Positions 6,536 through 14,851 of a stretch of 64,000 bases of DNA are shown here, in pieces (the first letter of the stretch is position 1; every line of letters begins with the position of its first letter). This DNA is from a virus. The notes under the pieces are model-generated. The model saw only the letters and a program-made list of their open reading frames with translations. It ran no database searches and had not been told where the DNA came from. Where the stretch lies: positions 42,831-106,830 of IMG/VR virus record IMGVR_UViG_3300025545_000003. One strand, given 5' to 3'. A program made the position numbers and the translations under genes.

Positions 6536-7467
6536 TTCAGGGCATCTCCGATCTCTTCCCAAAGGCCGTCGTCGTCCATCGAGGTGCCCGAAAGGGCGTC
6601 CCTCGTGTCCGAGATGACCTCAAGGTCGTCAATGACGGACACGTCTACGAGGTTGTCCACCGTGGTGTCGAGCAGCTTGCTGGACACGTCGGCCATACCC
6701 GCCGACCGAACCTGCTGGTTCACCTTCTCGATGTGGTGGGCGATGCCTTCGGCCTGTGCCACGGCCAGCCCCTCACGGCGTTCCAGCTTGGGGATCGACT
6801 CCACCTTGGACTTCAGGGTACGGAGGCGCTCGCTGATCACGATCCGGGTGCTGGGGTCGGCCTCTGCGGCCTGTTCCCGTAGACGCCCGAACTCCGTCCG
6901 CAGGCTGTCCTTGTCCATACGGAGGAGGGCGGCCTTGGCATCCTTGGCCGTGTTGTGCAGGGCCAGCCAGTTGTTGATCATCTCGTCCAGCTTCCTGATC
7001 TGGCTGGTGGAGATCGAACTCTTGCGAACGTCATGCAGCTTGCGGAGTTCGTGGACGACCTCGCACATCCGCAGGAACGTCCGCTTGTGCTCCATCGTGC
7101 TGTCTTGGTTACGGACTCGCCGGTAACCGCTGTCCGGGTTCAGGTCTAGCTGGTGCCATGCCACGTCTACACCGAACACGGCACCGAGGAACCCAAGGGA
7201 TTGATCAGGCTCCAACCCCCACAGGGAGCGGAGGTAGTACCAGCGCTGCTCATCCACGTCCTCGGTCTTGGCGGTCACCGTGAGGAACCGCTGGACGAGG
7301 GCTAGGTCGGGAAGGATCCACAGGAAGGCGACCTCAATCCCGAGCACCACGAACAACCCCGTCATGCCACCCGAGGCGAGTCCGATGACAATGCCTCCTG
7401 CGAGGAATGACAGGTTGAGCCAATGCGTCAGGAAGGCCATCCGGTAGTTGGGGGTTTTATCGGACAC
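6532..7467 (-). CDS. Membrane-anchored coiled-coil protein of the ABC operon
   Basis: 311 residues with a GTG start behind AGGAGG. Two hydrophobic helices lie at about residues 11-55, then a mostly helical cytoplasmic domain with long charged heptads from about 120 to 260. The topology (two helices plus coiled coil) vaguely resembles XpaC/TelA-type partners of stress transport systems, but I cannot prove homology. It starts 9 nt after the ABC ATPase gene and is probably a partner of the importer, perhaps a scaffold or regulator. Confidence 0.6.
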   Translation of the reverse strand: MSDKTPNYRMAFLTHWLNLSFLAGGIVIGLASGGMTGLFVVLGIEVAFLWILPDLALVQRFLTVTAKTEDVDEQRWYYLRSLWGLEPDQSLGFLGAVFGVDVAWHQLDLNPDSGYRRVRNQDSTMEHKRTFLRMCEVVHELRKLHDVRKSSISTSQIRKLDEMINNWLALHNTAKDAKAALLRMDKDSLRTEFGRLREQAAEADPSTRIVISERLRTLKSKVESIPKLERREGLAVAQAEGIAHHIEKVNQQVRSAGMADVSSKLLDTTVDNLVDVSVIDDLEVISDTRDALSGTSMDDDGLWEEIGDALK

Positions 7468-7476
7468 GGGGGCCTC

Positions 7477-8508
7477 CTAAACGCTGATGGTCAACTCACC
7501 GCCACTGTCAGAAGCCTCTGAGGCGTCACTGATCAGGTGCAGGATCTTGGCTTCCAGACCGGCATACTCCGGCGTGTGCTTCCAGTCCTCCGGCCTGTTC
7601 GCAGGCAGTCGGATGTCGCCAGCGATGGTAGCCGGTCGGGTGGAGAGCACGATGATGCGGTCGGCCAGATCGAGGGCACGGCGCACGTTGTGCGTCACGA
7701 ACAGGATAAGGCAGGGGTACTTGTCCCGCAAGCGCACGATGATCTCTTGCATCGCCTTGCTGGACGTCGGGTCGAGGGCGCTGAACGGCTCGTCCATGCA
7801 CAGGATCTTGGGCTCAACGACCAGCGAGGTAGCGAGGCTACACCGCTGCTTCATCCCACCCGAAAGCTGATGCGGGAACTGGTGAAGGGAGTCACCCAAC
7901 CCGACCTCTTTCAGCAGGGTGATGGCCTTGGCCTCGATCTCCTTGTAGGGATCCGAACACGGGATCTTCAGGCGGGTGGCCTCAAAGCGGTCACCGATGG
8001 CCGCTACGAAGTCCTGCGCCACCTCCCAGGGCCAACGGGGCCGGGGGCCGAACAGGAACGGCTTGAAGGAGAGCATGACGTTGCCCAACACGGACAGCCA
8101 CGGGACCAGCACAGGGCTCTGGAACACCGTGACGACGTCGTCGTGCGGGGTCAGCACGGCCTCTCCGTTGATGCAGCACTCGCCCACCGTCGGCATCCGA
8201 ATGCCTCTGGGGTGCATGCCGGACACCATCCGCAGGAGGGTGGACTTGCCGCAGCCGGACGGCCCGAGGATGGCGATGGTCTGGTTGCCCTCCACCGTGA
8301 AGGTGATGTCCTTGACCACCTCGACCAGTTCGCCGTCGTTCCTGAAGGTCTGCCCGCAGCCCTTGAAGTCCAGCTTCAGGTCGCTGCCCTTGGCCGCCAC
8401 GGGGGCGGGAACGGGAGCCGGGGTAGCCGCCACAGGGGCAGCGGGTGCGGCGAAAGCCTCGTCGATGGAGACGTGTCCGTCTCCGGTGTTGTCCGCTGTG
8501 CCGCTCAT
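7477..8508 (-). CDS. ABC transporter ATPase (TauB/SsuB/NrtD type)
   Basis: 343 residues. All ABC motifs are present: Walker A G-P-S-G-C-G-K-S-T at 82-90, Q-loop V-F-Q-S-P, signature L-S-G-G-M-K-Q-R, Walker B I-L-C-M-D-E-P, D-loop S-A-L-D and H-loop V-T-H-N. A Pro/Ala-rich leader of about 40 residues precedes the domain. The sequence groups with nitrate, sulfonate and taurine importers. The start overlaps the permease stop (ATGA). The ATPase drives uptake by the permease and the OmpA-fused binding protein upstream. A complete importer in a phage is very uncommon. Confidence 0.93.
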   Translation of the reverse strand: MSGTADNTGDGHVSIDEAFAAPAAPVAATPAPVPAPVAAKGSDLKLDFKGCGQTFRNDGELVEVVKDITFTVEGNQTIAILGPSGCGKSTLLRMVSGMHPRGIRMPTVGECCINGEAVLTPHDDVVTVFQSPVLVPWLSVLGNVMLSFKPFLFGPRPRWPWEVAQDFVAAIGDRFEATRLKIPCSDPYKEIEAKAITLLKEVGLGDSLHQFPHQLSGGMKQRCSLATSLVVEPKILCMDEPFSALDPTSSKAMQEIIVRLRDKYPCLILFVTHNVRRALDLADRIIVLSTRPATIAGDIRLPANRPEDWKHTPEYAGLEAKILHLISDASEASDSGGELTISV

Positions 8509-9383
8509 GCTTCGCTCCCTTGGTTCAACATCGGGACGACCTTCTTGATGACCCGGAACAGGTAGTCGGAAAGCACCCCGAGGATCAGGATAATGAGGAT
8601 CGCAGCGTAGACCCTCGGTGTATTTTGGAACCGCTGTGCGTTGGCTTCCATAGCCCCGAGGCCGGTGGTGACGTTCATCACCTCCGCTGCTACGAGGTAC
8701 GTCCACGCTACGCCCGTACACAGGCGGATGCCGTCCCACAGACGGGGCAGCGCTGACGGCAGGACGTAGTACCAGAGCGTTCCCATGGGGCGGAACCCCA
8801 TGTCGACCGCCTTGTCGATGATCAGGGGCGGCACGTTCCTCACGGCGTCAAACGCCGCAGGGATAATGAACACGATGGTGCCGAAGGCGAGGAAGCTGAT
8901 CTTCATCTGCTCCTCGATCCCGTAGATCAGGATGAACAGCGGGGCGAAGGCCATGATCGGGGCGTTCCGCATGGGCATCACGAGGGCCTGTAGCAGACTC
9001 TCAAACCACCCGAAGGCCCCCATGAAGATCCCGATGGGGATCCCGAACAGGCACGCCCAAAACAACGCCAAGAAGATGCGCTTCAAGCTGAAGCCCGCCC
9101 CTTGGATTGCGCTGGAGTGGACGAAGGTGTCCCACCCCGGCTGGATGTCCCGCCATTCGCCCTTGGTCCCCTCCACGAGTGTCTGCGGGGGTGCGTCCAC
9201 GAACGCTTCCGCCAGCGCCCCGAAGGTTGCCTTGGGGGAAGGGAGGAAGTTGGGATTCACCAGTTCAAGCTTGGTCACGGCTACCCATGCCAGCAGGAAC
9301 AGGACAAGCCCCGCGACCGGGAGCACATAGCGCATGCTCCCGGTCGTAGGCGTGCAGATGTACTTCGCAGAGTGGGCCGACAT
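8505..9383 (-). CDS. ABC transporter permease (TauC/SsuC/NrtB type)
   Basis: 292 residues with about six hydrophobic helices. The coupling loop region reads A-F-D-A-V-R-N-V-P, then D-K-A-V-D-M-G and the LP-rich W-Y-Y-V-L-P-S-A-L-P, matching the EAA motif of binding-protein-dependent permeases of the nitrate/sulfonate/taurine class. An extra-long periplasmic segment (residues 60-95) follows the first helix. GGAGGG precedes the ATG. It pairs with the ATPase and the binding protein in the same operon. Confidence 0.92.
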   Translation of the reverse strand: MSAHSAKYICTPTTGSMRYVLPVAGLVLFLLAWVAVTKLELVNPNFLPSPKATFGALAEAFVDAPPQTLVEGTKGEWRDIQPGWDTFVHSSAIQGAGFSLKRIFLALFWACLFGIPIGIFMGAFGWFESLLQALVMPMRNAPIMAFAPLFILIYGIEEQMKISFLAFGTIVFIIPAAFDAVRNVPPLIIDKAVDMGFRPMGTLWYYVLPSALPRLWDGIRLCTGVAWTYLVAAEVMNVTTGLGAMEANAQRFQNTPRVYAAILIILILGVLSDYLFRVIKKVVPMLNQGSEA

Positions 9384-9393
9384 GATCGCCCTC

Positions 9394-11079
9394 CTAGTTG
9401 GCCGAAACGAACAGGATCTCGGTGCGGCGGTTCCGTGAACGGCAGTCGGGGGTCTTCAGGTCGCAGAGCGGGTTGTCCTCGCCGTTGCCCTGTGCCGCAA
9501 TACGGGCCGGGTCGATGCCCTGCGAGATCAGGTAGTCAACGACCGCCTGCGCCCGCTTGCCCGAGAGGGTCTTGTTGCCGCTGTCACTGCCCACGTCGTC
9601 GGTGTTGCCCTCGACACGGATGCTCATGGCCGTCGCCAGCATCAACTGCGGCAACACCTGACGCTTCAGGATCGAGCGGGACTGCGTGTCGATGGCGTAG
9701 GCACCCGTGTCGAAGTGGATGCTCACCGGCTTGACCAGCTTGGGTGCCGCCGTCTTGGCGACCTGCGGGTTGTAGACCGGCTTCGCCGCTGCCACGGGAA
9801 CCGCTGCCACACCGGACGAGGCGGCGACCTGCTGGCGTCGGGCCATCTCAGCGTCGTACAGGGGCTTCACGATGGCTGCGGTACGCAGACCGTGGGCGCT
9901 GAAGCGCTGCGAGAGGACCGGGGTGCCGTCAGGCTCCGTGTACTCCGACCAGATGCTGTCCGCCTGCTTGTAGACCGTGTCGAAGAGGGGCGCAGTCCCG
10001 CCGAGGCCGAAGAAGGACGTGTTGTCGCCGAGATCGTTCCAGCGGACCCAGTTGAGCGCCTTGAGGGTGCCCTCGTACTTGAGTTCGTCACGGAAACGGG
10101 GCACGACCGTCGAGATCAGGCGGGCCGCTGCGGGCTTGTCCGCCGTACCTAGCTTGGCACCTTCCATGAAGATCTTCGCCACCTTGCGGGCGATCTCGGG
10201 CTGCTGCTGGAGGAAGTCCTTCTTACCGAGCAGCACGTCGGCGACCAGCGTGTCGGCGTCCTTGGTGCTGAACACACGGTGGGCACCGGGGCGGCACTCA
10301 AGGGCGAGCGTCACGTCAGGCTCCCACAGGCATGCCACGTCGACCTGCTTCTGACAGAACAGGTTGCGCCCGAACTCCCATGAGTCCATCGAGAACTTGG
10401 TCTGCTGGCGAAGCTGCCGCACTTCCTGCGGGTTCAGGTCGCTGTTGTTGATCCAGAACTCGTAGACCGTGTGGTCGGGGCTGAACTTCATCATGGCTGC
10501 GCCACGGCTGGCCAGCAGATCACGGGGCGTCTTCACGTTGGCCGCTGCCACACAGGCGTCACCGCCACGGGACCAGTCGATCTGGACGAACGCCTGCGCT
10601 TCGACGCCGGAGCGTGCGTAACCGGGCATGTTCAGGGGCATCTCGTCGACCACCTGCCAAGTGAAGTCGACCTCGCCGGACTGGAGGGCAGCGTTCTTCT
10701 TGTCCGGCTCCTCGATGAAGACGAACTCAAGCTGGATCCCCTCCTTGGCACAGATGGAACCCGGCTGCGTCGTCAGGCCGCCGCAGGCGATGATGCCCGC
10801 CATGTGACCGGGCCACTGCGACAGGGCCACCTTGTAGTGGGTCTTGGGCTGGACGCCGGTCGGCTTGATCGCCGCAGGGGCCTGGACACCCGCCACCGCA
10901 CCGGGGGTCGTCGTGGGGGTCACAGCCGCAGGCTGCGTCGTGGTGGCGGTCGCCGTCGCCGGAGCGGTGGCGGTCGCCGTCTCGGTCGTGGACTCGTGGA
11001 AGAACCCGAAGTACGCACCCGCCGCCGCTCCCGCGACGACTAGGACGAGCAGGATCTTTCCCATCGGCTTGAGCTTCAT
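9394..11079 (-). CDS. Substrate-binding protein fused to an OmpA domain
   Basis: 561 residues. A membrane anchor at residues 9-26 leads into a Thr/Ala/Pro linker (30-75). It is followed by a periplasmic binding domain (about 80-400) of the NMT1/TauA type, with W-P-G-H-M-A-G, a D-F-T-W hinge and a long C-terminal helix region. After a second Ala/Val-rich linker comes an OmpA/MotB domain (about 455-561): F-D-T-G-A-Y, V-E-G-N-T-D-D-V-G-S, K-R-A-Q-A-V-V-D-Y-L, N-R-R-T-E-I. OmpA domains grip peptidoglycan. The fusion would tether the substrate catcher to the cell wall. Such proteins occur in bacterial anion-transport operons; a phage copy is unusual. Substrate unknown. Confidence 0.88.
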   Translation of the reverse strand: MKLKPMGKILLVLVVAGAAAGAYFGFFHESTTETATATAPATATATTTQPAAVTPTTTPGAVAGVQAPAAIKPTGVQPKTHYKVALSQWPGHMAGIIACGGLTTQPGSICAKEGIQLEFVFIEEPDKKNAALQSGEVDFTWQVVDEMPLNMPGYARSGVEAQAFVQIDWSRGGDACVAAANVKTPRDLLASRGAAMMKFSPDHTVYEFWINNSDLNPQEVRQLRQQTKFSMDSWEFGRNLFCQKQVDVACLWEPDVTLALECRPGAHRVFSTKDADTLVADVLLGKKDFLQQQPEIARKVAKIFMEGAKLGTADKPAAARLISTVVPRFRDELKYEGTLKALNWVRWNDLGDNTSFFGLGGTAPLFDTVYKQADSIWSEYTEPDGTPVLSQRFSAHGLRTAAIVKPLYDAEMARRQQVAASSGVAAVPVAAAKPVYNPQVAKTAAPKLVKPVSIHFDTGAYAIDTQSRSILKRQVLPQLMLATAMSIRVEGNTDDVGSDSGNKTLSGKRAQAVVDYLISQGIDPARIAAQGNGEDNPLCDLKTPDCRSRNRRTEILFVSAN

Positions 11080-11145
11080 CTCGAACCTCCCTTGCGAATT
11101 GTCTGTCTCACCGTACCGGGGTCATTCCCGGCAGGCACCTTCGGC

Positions 11146-11862
11146 CTAGCCCTTCTGCTGGCCGAAGAAAGTCACGAGCTTGGTGTAACGGACGCCTTCC
11201 TTGGCCGCTGCGGCCTTGGCATCCTCGCCACGCTTGGTCACCGCTGCCGCCCTGTCCTTGGCCGAAACCTGAGACTCGGAGATGTCCTGCATCACCTGCT
11301 CACGTTCGGACTGGAGGGCGGCGATCTGCGCCTCAAGCGCCTTGATGCGGTCATCGCTGCTGGTCTTCAGGCCCTCGAACTGGCTCTGGATCGCCGTACA
11401 GCGGGTGGCTACGTCCTTGTCGATGAAGGATCCGTACTGGCGCAGGACGTTGACACGCTTCTCAGCGTCCGCCTTGACCGTGGGCTCGTCCCATGCGTCG
11501 TCGGCGGCGTCCATCGCCCGGATCATGGCGAGGCGCTGCGGTTCGGGGAACTGTGCGAGGTTGTCCAGCAGGGTGAGGACGGTGTGGGCCGAGTTCGCCC
11601 CGGTGCCTACCTTGCCTGCGGCGAAGACCTCGTCGAGCGTCCAGTCCAACGCTGTCCGCTTGGGGGCCGGAGGCGCTGCCGGGGCGGCGGGTGCCGCCTC
11701 TACGGGTGCCGTTGGGGTAGCCGTGAAGGCTGCCAGCGGGTCATCGGACACCGCAGGAGCGGCGACCTCGGTCACGTCGGTCGCATCGTCGGGGGTCTCT
11801 TCCGTGTCGTAGTCCACGAACATGGACAGGAACCCGCCCTTCTTTTTCTCTTCACCGGCCAT
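11146..11862 (-). CDS. Coiled-coil hypothetical protein, first gene of the ABC operon
   Basis: 238 residues. A Lys-rich start (E-E-K-K-K-G-G-F) is followed by an acidic then Ala/Pro-rich linker (about 20-80) and a helical domain whose last 100 residues form a long coiled coil (A-Q-I-A-A-L-Q-S-E-R). There is no signal peptide, so it should be cytoplasmic. AGGAGGTG precedes the ATG, and a phage-type promoter lies just upstream, so this gene leads the operon that includes the importer. No family recognised; a membrane-stress or scaffold role is only a guess. Confidence 0.7.
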   Translation of the reverse strand: MAGEEKKKGGFLSMFVDYDTEETPDDATDVTEVAAPAVSDDPLAAFTATPTAPVEAAPAAPAAPPAPKRTALDWTLDEVFAAGKVGTGANSAHTVLTLLDNLAQFPEPQRLAMIRAMDAADDAWDEPTVKADAEKRVNVLRQYGSFIDKDVATRCTAIQSQFEGLKTSSDDRIKALEAQIAALQSEREQVMQDISESQVSAKDRAAAVTKRGEDAKAAAAKEGVRYTKLVTFFGQQKG

Positions 11863-11883
11863 CAGGCACCTCCTCTTGCTCTA

Positions 11884-11912
11884 TCTCTACCCGAACCACG
11901 AAAGGGCTAAGC
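11884..11912 (-). promoter_or_regulatory. Phage-type promoter of the ABC operon
   Basis: On the minus strand, GCTTAG and TAGAGA are separated by 17 bp, and AGGAGGTG and the start of the coiled-coil gene follow at normal distance. Confidence 0.68.
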
Positions 11913-11922
11913 CCCCCGAGGG

Positions 11923-12924
11923 TCAGGCATCTTCACTTTTGTCTTCATCAGGGGTGCTCTCGTGCCACCCCATGACATACCCACACGTCTTGCAGAACCC
12001 GTCCCCGTCGTCCTCACAGGCCGAGATCCAGTCCCCATTCATGGCATCATCGTTCTCGAAGGAGCCCTCGCACTTCTCGGGGGCCTCTGCCCTCTCGGTG
12101 CCGTCGTCGTGGTAGAAGAACCGGACGAGGCGGGCGAGTTCCATCAGAGCCGTTTCCCAGTCCGGGCCGCCACAGTCGAGGCGGATGTCGTGACAGGACT
12201 GCCAGCGGTTGTACTTGTTCCACCCCTCCTCCGGGATCATCTCGTTGTCGTCCTCGGAGCGGTCGTACCAGCCTCCGGCTTCGACCCAGACACGGGACGC
12301 ATTGTTGCGGGGGTCGTCCACGCCGTCGGAAAGCTCGTCGTGGATGCGCTCCGCCAGCGGGTCGACGTGGTGGAAGGTGGTCTCAACGGACTCGTAGAAC
12401 CCGCCGCCGATCCGGTGTACCTCGTCCTGCCAGTCCGGGCCGTCGAACAGCATGGGGACGGCCTTGAGCACGCCCTCCGAGTCCGGCTCCGCCGAAACGA
12501 CCTTGTGGCCGGACTTGTCGACGTCCCCGATCTCAATGGGGTCCCCGAAGTAGCTGCCTCCCTCGGGCGGGCAGCGCATCTCGACAGGGTACGTCCACAG
12601 GGGGTGCTCCATCAGCCACTCGACCTCTGCCTTGCGGAGAGGGGCGTCCACGGGGAGCGGGGGAGCCGTCCGGTGGAACGGGAGTTCCTTGAACTGGAGG
12701 TGGGACAGGATGGTCTTCGCCAGACGTTCGGCGTCGTCCGACCGGAGGCCGAACCCCCGAACGGACTCGTCGAAGGACACCATGACGGAGCCCAACGCAG
12801 GGTTCCATCCAATGGTCAGGTTGAACTGTTGCGGGGCGGCCTGTTTCGGAGCGCCGCCCATCTCAGGGAACAGGGTGATGATCTTGCCGTTCCCGTTCCC
12901 GTTCCCGTTACCCTTGTCCGTCAT
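11923..12924 (-). CDS. Hypothetical acidic protein
   Basis: 333 residues. It opens with repeated Gly-Asn (G-N-G-N-G-N-G-N-G-K), a simple-sequence tail. The body is rich in Trp, Asp and Glu, and the C-terminus carries C-K-T-C-G-Y-V-M-G-W-H, a partial zinc ribbon with a matching C-E-D-D-G upstream. The start is 2 nt after the upstream stop with GGAGA before it. No family recognised. Confidence 0.65.
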   Translation of the reverse strand: MTDKGNGNGNGNGKIITLFPEMGGAPKQAAPQQFNLTIGWNPALGSVMVSFDESVRGFGLRSDDAERLAKTILSHLQFKELPFHRTAPPLPVDAPLRKAEVEWLMEHPLWTYPVEMRCPPEGGSYFGDPIEIGDVDKSGHKVVSAEPDSEGVLKAVPMLFDGPDWQDEVHRIGGGFYESVETTFHHVDPLAERIHDELSDGVDDPRNNASRVWVEAGGWYDRSEDDNEMIPEEGWNKYNRWQSCHDIRLDCGGPDWETALMELARLVRFFYHDDGTERAEAPEKCEGSFENDDAMNGDWISACEDDGDGFCKTCGYVMGWHESTPDEDKSEDA

Positions 12925-12925
12925 G

Positions 12926-13186
12926 CTAGTCTCCGTTTCGGATCCATCTCAGGAGCCGGGGTTCCACTAAACGCCACCAGAGGGTCATGGCTACGATACC
13001 GAACAGGATGCCTCGGGCGTAATAGTACCGGGCCTCAAGGTTCTCGGACGCCATGTTGGTGTTCATGGTGATCTCGATCCCGGCCTCCGCACCAGCCATG
13101 AAGCCGGTGACGATCATGGCCAGCACCACACCGCACACAACTAGCCCGAACAGACAGGCGCAGGCCGTCCTTTGGAGTTTCGTCAT
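12926..13186 (-). CDS. Small membrane protein
   Basis: 86 residues with two hydrophobic helices, about 9-31 and 58-73, separated by a polar loop. The C-terminus is basic (R-L-L-R-W-I-R-N-G-D), suggesting both ends are cytoplasmic. A good Shine-Dalgarno (AGAGGTGA) precedes the ATG. No family recognised; it could be a holin-like or inner-membrane accessory protein, without other support. Confidence 0.62.
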   Translation of the reverse strand: MTKLQRTACACLFGLVVCGVVLAMIVTGFMAGAEAGIEITMNTNMASENLEARYYYARGILFGIVAMTLWWRLVEPRLLRWIRNGD

Positions 13187-13189
13187 CCG

Positions 13190-13390
13190 TCACCTCTGCT
13201 TGAAGGCTCTGCCCTTACCGCACAGGAACAGGAAGGTGTCCCCGTCCCGTTCTTGGATCATCAGGTCGAAGTGCAGAGCCAACTCCTCGATCTCGTGGTA
13301 CTCAAAGCTCACGTACCCCTCACGGGGCGGAGCCTTCGGGTGGCCCTTCACCTCGGGCCACATCACGACTTTCAGACTGATGTCGTTCAT
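13190..13390 (-). CDS. Small hypothetical protein after RtcB
   Basis: 66 residues, translationally coupled to rtcB (stop and start share TAATG). The sequence begins M-N-D-I-S-L-K-V-V and ends basic (G-K-G-R-A-F-K-Q-R), probably a small alpha/beta fold. No family recognised. Confidence 0.6.
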   Translation of the reverse strand: MNDISLKVVMWPEVKGHPKAPPREGYVSFEYHEIEELALHFDLMIQERDGDTFLFLCGKGRAFKQR

Positions 13391-14802
13391 TACTCCAGCC
13401 CCTTGAGGTTGGCGACCGGGAACAGGCGCAGGGTCATCTTGGCGATGCCCTCGTCCTCCAACACCCGGAGCACAGCGTTGAGATCCTTGTAGGCGTGGCC
13501 GCACTCGTCCAGCGGCGTCCGCTCCGAGTTCATGACGATGCCCTCGACGATGGTTCCGTCCGCGCAGACGACACGGGCGTCCCGCATCTCCTCGTCGATC
13601 TCATCGTGGATTGCCCGAAGCTCACGCTTGGCCTCCCCACGTCCCATGAGCCGTCCGGCCCCGTGGTTGACGGAGCAGCCCGTCTTCCTCGTCCCGGAGA
13701 GCGGGAACAGGATCGCAGCCCCGTCCTTCATGGAACCGGGGATCAAGCACGGGTGGCCCGTCTCAGCCCACTTCGTGCGGGCGAGATCCGGGTGTCCAGC
13801 CGGGAAGGCACGGGTCGCCCCCTTGCGGTGAACGAAGCCCTCCGTCAGCGAACCGTCCGGCAGGTAGATGCGCTCCTGCTGGATCAGGTTGTGGCTGATC
13901 TCGTACAGGGTCTCAGACTCAGCCCCTCCGAACACCGTCGCCGTGGCGTCCGCCAGCCCTCTGGCTATGACGTGCCTGTTGGCGATGGCGTAGTTGGCCG
14001 CCGAGTTGTGGTGCGCCCAATACTCCTTCCCGAGATCCTCGTCCATGCGGAGGTAGGACTCCTCCCGTCGCTTGGACTGGAGGCACCGCAATCGGGCACC
14101 CTCGTAGAAGTAGTGGTTGGCCGTGTGCCACCCGTACCCACGGGAGCCGCAGTGCAGCATCAGCCAGACAGAGGAGTCCGTCGGGTCTACCTGCATCTCG
14201 ATGAAGTGGTTCCCACCACCGAGGGATCCCATCTGCGGGACGGCCTTCGGCCACGCCCGGTCGATGCGGTTGGCCTTGAAGTGCGCCGTGTCCACACGCA
14301 TGAAGACACGCTCGCACTCGTCCGCCGTGACACCCACCGGCTCTCCGCCGTGGGCAAGCATCTCCTGCACGTCCGTCCACCCGTAGGTCGGCATCTTGAC
14401 CGGACGGTGCGAACCGAGGCCCGTGGCTACACGCTCCTCAACCGCATGAATCCACTCCAGCCGCTTGGCCGGATCGACGATGTCCGCCGCCTTGAGGCTC
14501 GTCTTCATGTAGAGGACGCCGCACGAGATGTCGTAGCCGGAGCCTGACTGGACCAGCGTGTCGTCGGTCACGATGACGCTGCCGATGGGAACCCCGAACC
14601 CGAAGTGGGTGTCCGGCATCAGGAAGGCGTGAGTCACACCCTTGTAGGATGCGGCCTGTACAGCCTGTGCCCAGAGCCCCTCTTCGGTGGCCTCCCATAG
14701 TTCCTTGGTGAGGAAAGCTGTGACGTCGCACCGCATCCCGGCCCGTGCGGGCAGGACACAGCAGTTGTCAGTCAGCCAGTGGATGTCGTACTTGTGAGAC
14801 AT
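13390..14802 (-). CDS. rtcB: RNA ligase RtcB
   Basis: 470 residues, the family's normal length. RtcB joins 2',3'-cyclic phosphate or 3'-phosphate RNA ends to 5'-OH ends using GTP and Mn2+. Motifs seen: D-T-H-F-G-F-G-V-P-I-G, G-Y-D-I-S-C-G (metal Asp and Cys), G-S-L-G-G-G-N-H-F-I-E, L-H-C-G-S-R-G, I-P-G-S-M, and V-N-H-G-A-G-R with the guanylated His. It is complete, with GAGGAGG before the ATG and a phage-type promoter. In a phage with many tRNAs it most likely reseals tRNAs cut by host anticodon nucleases, whose products carry exactly these ends. Host stress response by RtcB/RtcR is not seen here. Confidence 0.97.
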   Translation of the reverse strand: MSHKYDIHWLTDNCCVLPARAGMRCDVTAFLTKELWEATEEGLWAQAVQAASYKGVTHAFLMPDTHFGFGVPIGSVIVTDDTLVQSGSGYDISCGVLYMKTSLKAADIVDPAKRLEWIHAVEERVATGLGSHRPVKMPTYGWTDVQEMLAHGGEPVGVTADECERVFMRVDTAHFKANRIDRAWPKAVPQMGSLGGGNHFIEMQVDPTDSSVWLMLHCGSRGYGWHTANHYFYEGARLRCLQSKRREESYLRMDEDLGKEYWAHHNSAANYAIANRHVIARGLADATATVFGGAESETLYEISHNLIQQERIYLPDGSLTEGFVHRKGATRAFPAGHPDLARTKWAETGHPCLIPGSMKDGAAILFPLSGTRKTGCSVNHGAGRLMGRGEAKRELRAIHDEIDEEMRDARVVCADGTIVEGIVMNSERTPLDECGHAYKDLNAVLRVLEDEGIAKMTLRLFPVANLKGLE

Positions 14803-14818
14803 GAGTCCCTCCTCGGGT

Positions 14819-14847
14819 CATCTACACGGAAGCGGAGGGCACTAAGC
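14819..14847 (-). promoter_or_regulatory. Phage-type promoter of rtcB
   Basis: Minus strand: GCTTAG, 17 bp, TAGATG, then GAGGAGG and the rtcB start. Confidence 0.65.
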
Positions 14848-14851
14848 CCGC

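Noticed and set aside
7477-11862. Host DNA contamination explaining the ABC importer
   Set aside because: The operon starts with the same promoter type and continues without a break into phage-like genes; not fully excluded without read data.
13495-14547. 350-codon plus-strand frame
   Set aside because: Opposite rtcB, whose motifs are unmistakable.
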